This document shows positions 5,368-5,852 of a stretch of 5,852 bases of DNA, piece after piece (position 1 is the first letter of the stretch; every line of letters begins with the position of its first letter). Under the pieces are notes generated by a model. The model was not told where the DNA came from and did not search any database. It worked only from the letters and a program-made list of their open reading frames with translations. The DNA comes from an uncultured Hyphomicrobiales bacterium (lineage in GTDB: Bacteria; Pseudomonadota; Alphaproteobacteria; Rhizobiales; Aestuariivirgaceae): the NCBI GenBank assembly GCA_903930095.1, contig CAIYXE010000441.1, positions 1 to 5,852 on the forward strand, written 5' to 3'. A program made the translations under genes and the position numbers.

Positions 5368-5547
5368 CCGTCGCTGAAGCCAGGGTTGTTATAGAAATTT
5401 GGCGGCGCTTCTACACTGCGCTTCGACCACATGGACCTCTGGGTTACAGACCCCCAGCCCCGGAGGTCTTTGTTCCGCCGCCCGCGCTGGCGCCCAAGCC
5501 AATCATGCAATAATATTCAACTCAGATCACTCGTTGGGGGCCGATCA
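5368..5547 (+). pseudogene. IS3-family transposase, C-terminal remnant with its terminal repeat (right copy)
   Basis: The plus strand reads VAEARVVIEIWRRFYTALRP, then HGPLGYRPPAPEVFVPPP and APKPIMQ, ending at TAA 5511-5513. This is the same OrfB tail as at 408-627, in the opposite orientation and closer to the family consensus (LGYRPPAPE). It lacks the catalytic core. Relative to the left copy, 39 bases after EVFVP are missing, while the stop codon is kept. The element ends with GGGGCCGATCA at 5537-5547, right against IS256-type coding sequence. The inner boundary near 5368 is where similarity to the left copy fades. Confidence 0.75.
5526..5547 (-). repeat. Terminal inverted repeat of the IS3-type element, right
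   Basis: On the minus strand this begins TGATCGGCCCCCAACG, the partner of 408-429 (the first 11 bases are identical, 19 of 22 overall). The next base outward, 5548, is already in an IS256 transposase frame, which defines the boundary to within the two bases (TG) that both sequences share. Confidence 0.7.
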
Positions 5548-5695
5548 GTGCTCCTTGGGGAATGTCATGGCAGCCAGCACGTCGGGTTCGGACCCATCCA
5601 TGATGGGGCGACTTTGGGTACCTTGGCCGGATCTGATCGGCCACGTGGCGGCCCGATTTCCCGGCATGGGCAAGGACGTTCCGCATGAAGTGGAC
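5548..5695 (-). pseudogene. IS256-family (Mutator-type) transposase fragment
   Basis: Minus strand from 5695 reads VHFMRNVLAHAGKSGR, then HVADQIRPRYPK. After a frameshift near 5612 it continues MDGSEPDVLAAMTFPKEH to 5548. In IS256-family transposases these are consecutive conserved blocks: CRVHF.RN.LAH, VADQIRPK.PKL and DVLA.M.FPKEHW. About two dozen codons normally lying between GR and VADQ are missing. The fragment therefore carries an internal deletion and a frameshift, and is cut at both ends: at 5548 by the IS3-type terminal repeat, and near 5695 by the palindromic recombinase-type end. It is non-functional. Confidence 0.75.
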
Positions 5696-5722
5696 CTTAT
5701 GCCGACATCGGCATAAGGTCCA
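5691..5722. repeat. Perfect 15-bp palindrome, probable recombinase site
   Basis: The arms TGGACCTTATGCCGA (5691-5705) and TCGGCATAAGGTCCA (5708-5722) are exact reverse complements separated by CA. The palindrome sits exactly where the IS256 homology ends and just downstream of a probable tyrosine-recombinase gene. Tyrosine recombinases bind such inverted core sites around a short spacer. The two-base spacer is shorter than a usual crossover region, so it may be an accessory site or a hairpin instead. Confidence 0.6.
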
Positions 5723-5804
5723 TTATGCCGATCTTCGGATTATGCCGACCTCAGCGACGGAAAAGCCTTCTATGGTCATAACTGCGGTCAAGAGTGCGGC
5801 ATAA
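5697..5804. repeat. Cluster of TTATGCCG(A) repeats at a mobile-element end
   Basis: TTATGCCGA occurs at 5697-5705, 5723-5731 and 5740-5748 on the plus strand. Its inverse TCGGCATAA is at 5708-5716, and CGGCATAA is at 5797-5804, touching the stop codon of the recombinase. Five copies of an 8-9 bp core within 108 bp, in both orientations, fit the multi-site termini of tyrosine-recombinase elements (for example recombinase-in-trio elements). The repeats are visible; the element type is inferred. Confidence 0.55.
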
Positions 5805-5852
5805 TCAGAGAGCTTCGAGGAAAGCGAGAAGCTTGTCGGTAGGGCGGTATCG
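5805..5852 (-). CDS. Probable tyrosine recombinase/integrase, last 15 codons
   Basis: The minus strand enters the window at 5852 and reads RYRPTDKLLAFLEAL before TGA at 5805-5807. A tail of the form (R/P)..P.D.LLAFL..L is common at the C-terminus of tyrosine-type site-specific recombinases from rhizobial mobile elements. The repeat cluster directly after the stop supports this. Only 15 residues are visible, so the catalytic Arg/His/Tyr residues cannot be checked. Confidence 0.45.
   Translation of the reverse strand, partial: RYRPTDKLLAFLEAL

Noticed and set aside
5697..5804. CRISPR array
   Set aside because: The repeats are only 8-9 bp, occur in both orientations and have irregular spacing, as expected for recombinase sites and not CRISPR.

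Overview
The window looks like an accessory, insertion-sequence-rich stretch of a high-GC alphaproteobacterial genome, most likely from a Rhizobiales plasmid or symbiosis-island type region. The reasons are the base composition, the kinds of IS remnants (IS481, IS630, IS3, IS5 and IS256 families side by side), a tyrosine-recombinase element end, and a metabolic cargo typical of rhizobia: a cupin-type phosphoglucose isomerase, a PfkB fructokinase and an alphaproteobacterial-type NDH-2. The host assignment is inference; no rRNA or other species marker is present.

Layout. Bases 1-407 hold the 3' end of an IS481-family transposase, then the 5' part of an IS630-family transposase that carries an in-frame TAG and is cut off at 407. 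At 408 the terminal inverted repeat of an IS3-family element begins (408-627, minus strand, transposase C-terminus only). From about 628 to 5367 lies the cargo. It contains pgiA (+, 750-1313), a PfkB sugar kinase (-, 1310-2239) whose stop codon shares a CTAG with that of pgiA, about 700 bp of non-genic DNA ending in an IS5-family transposase remnant, ndh (-, 2949-4304), a long leader region, and a small unrecognised gene (+, 4852-5064). A second remnant of the same IS3-type element (5368-5547, plus strand) closes the cargo in inverted orientation. Its terminal repeat abuts an internally deleted, frameshifted IS256-family fragment (5548-5695). This in turn abuts a palindrome and a set of TTATGCCG(A) repeats (5691-5804), followed by the last codons of what is probably a tyrosine recombinase (5805-5852).

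How the genes may work together. Fructokinase makes fructose-6-phosphate, and the cupin isomerase interconverts it with glucose-6-phosphate, the entry point to the Entner-Doudoroff and pentose phosphate routes used by rhizobia. NDH-2 could re-oxidise the resulting NADH without proton pumping. The three look intact while every transposase around them is broken, so the region reads as a retained metabolic island inside an IS graveyard. The inverted IS3 ends suggest it may once have moved, or been rearranged, as a unit. I see no defence system, CRISPR array, rRNA or tRNA gene.
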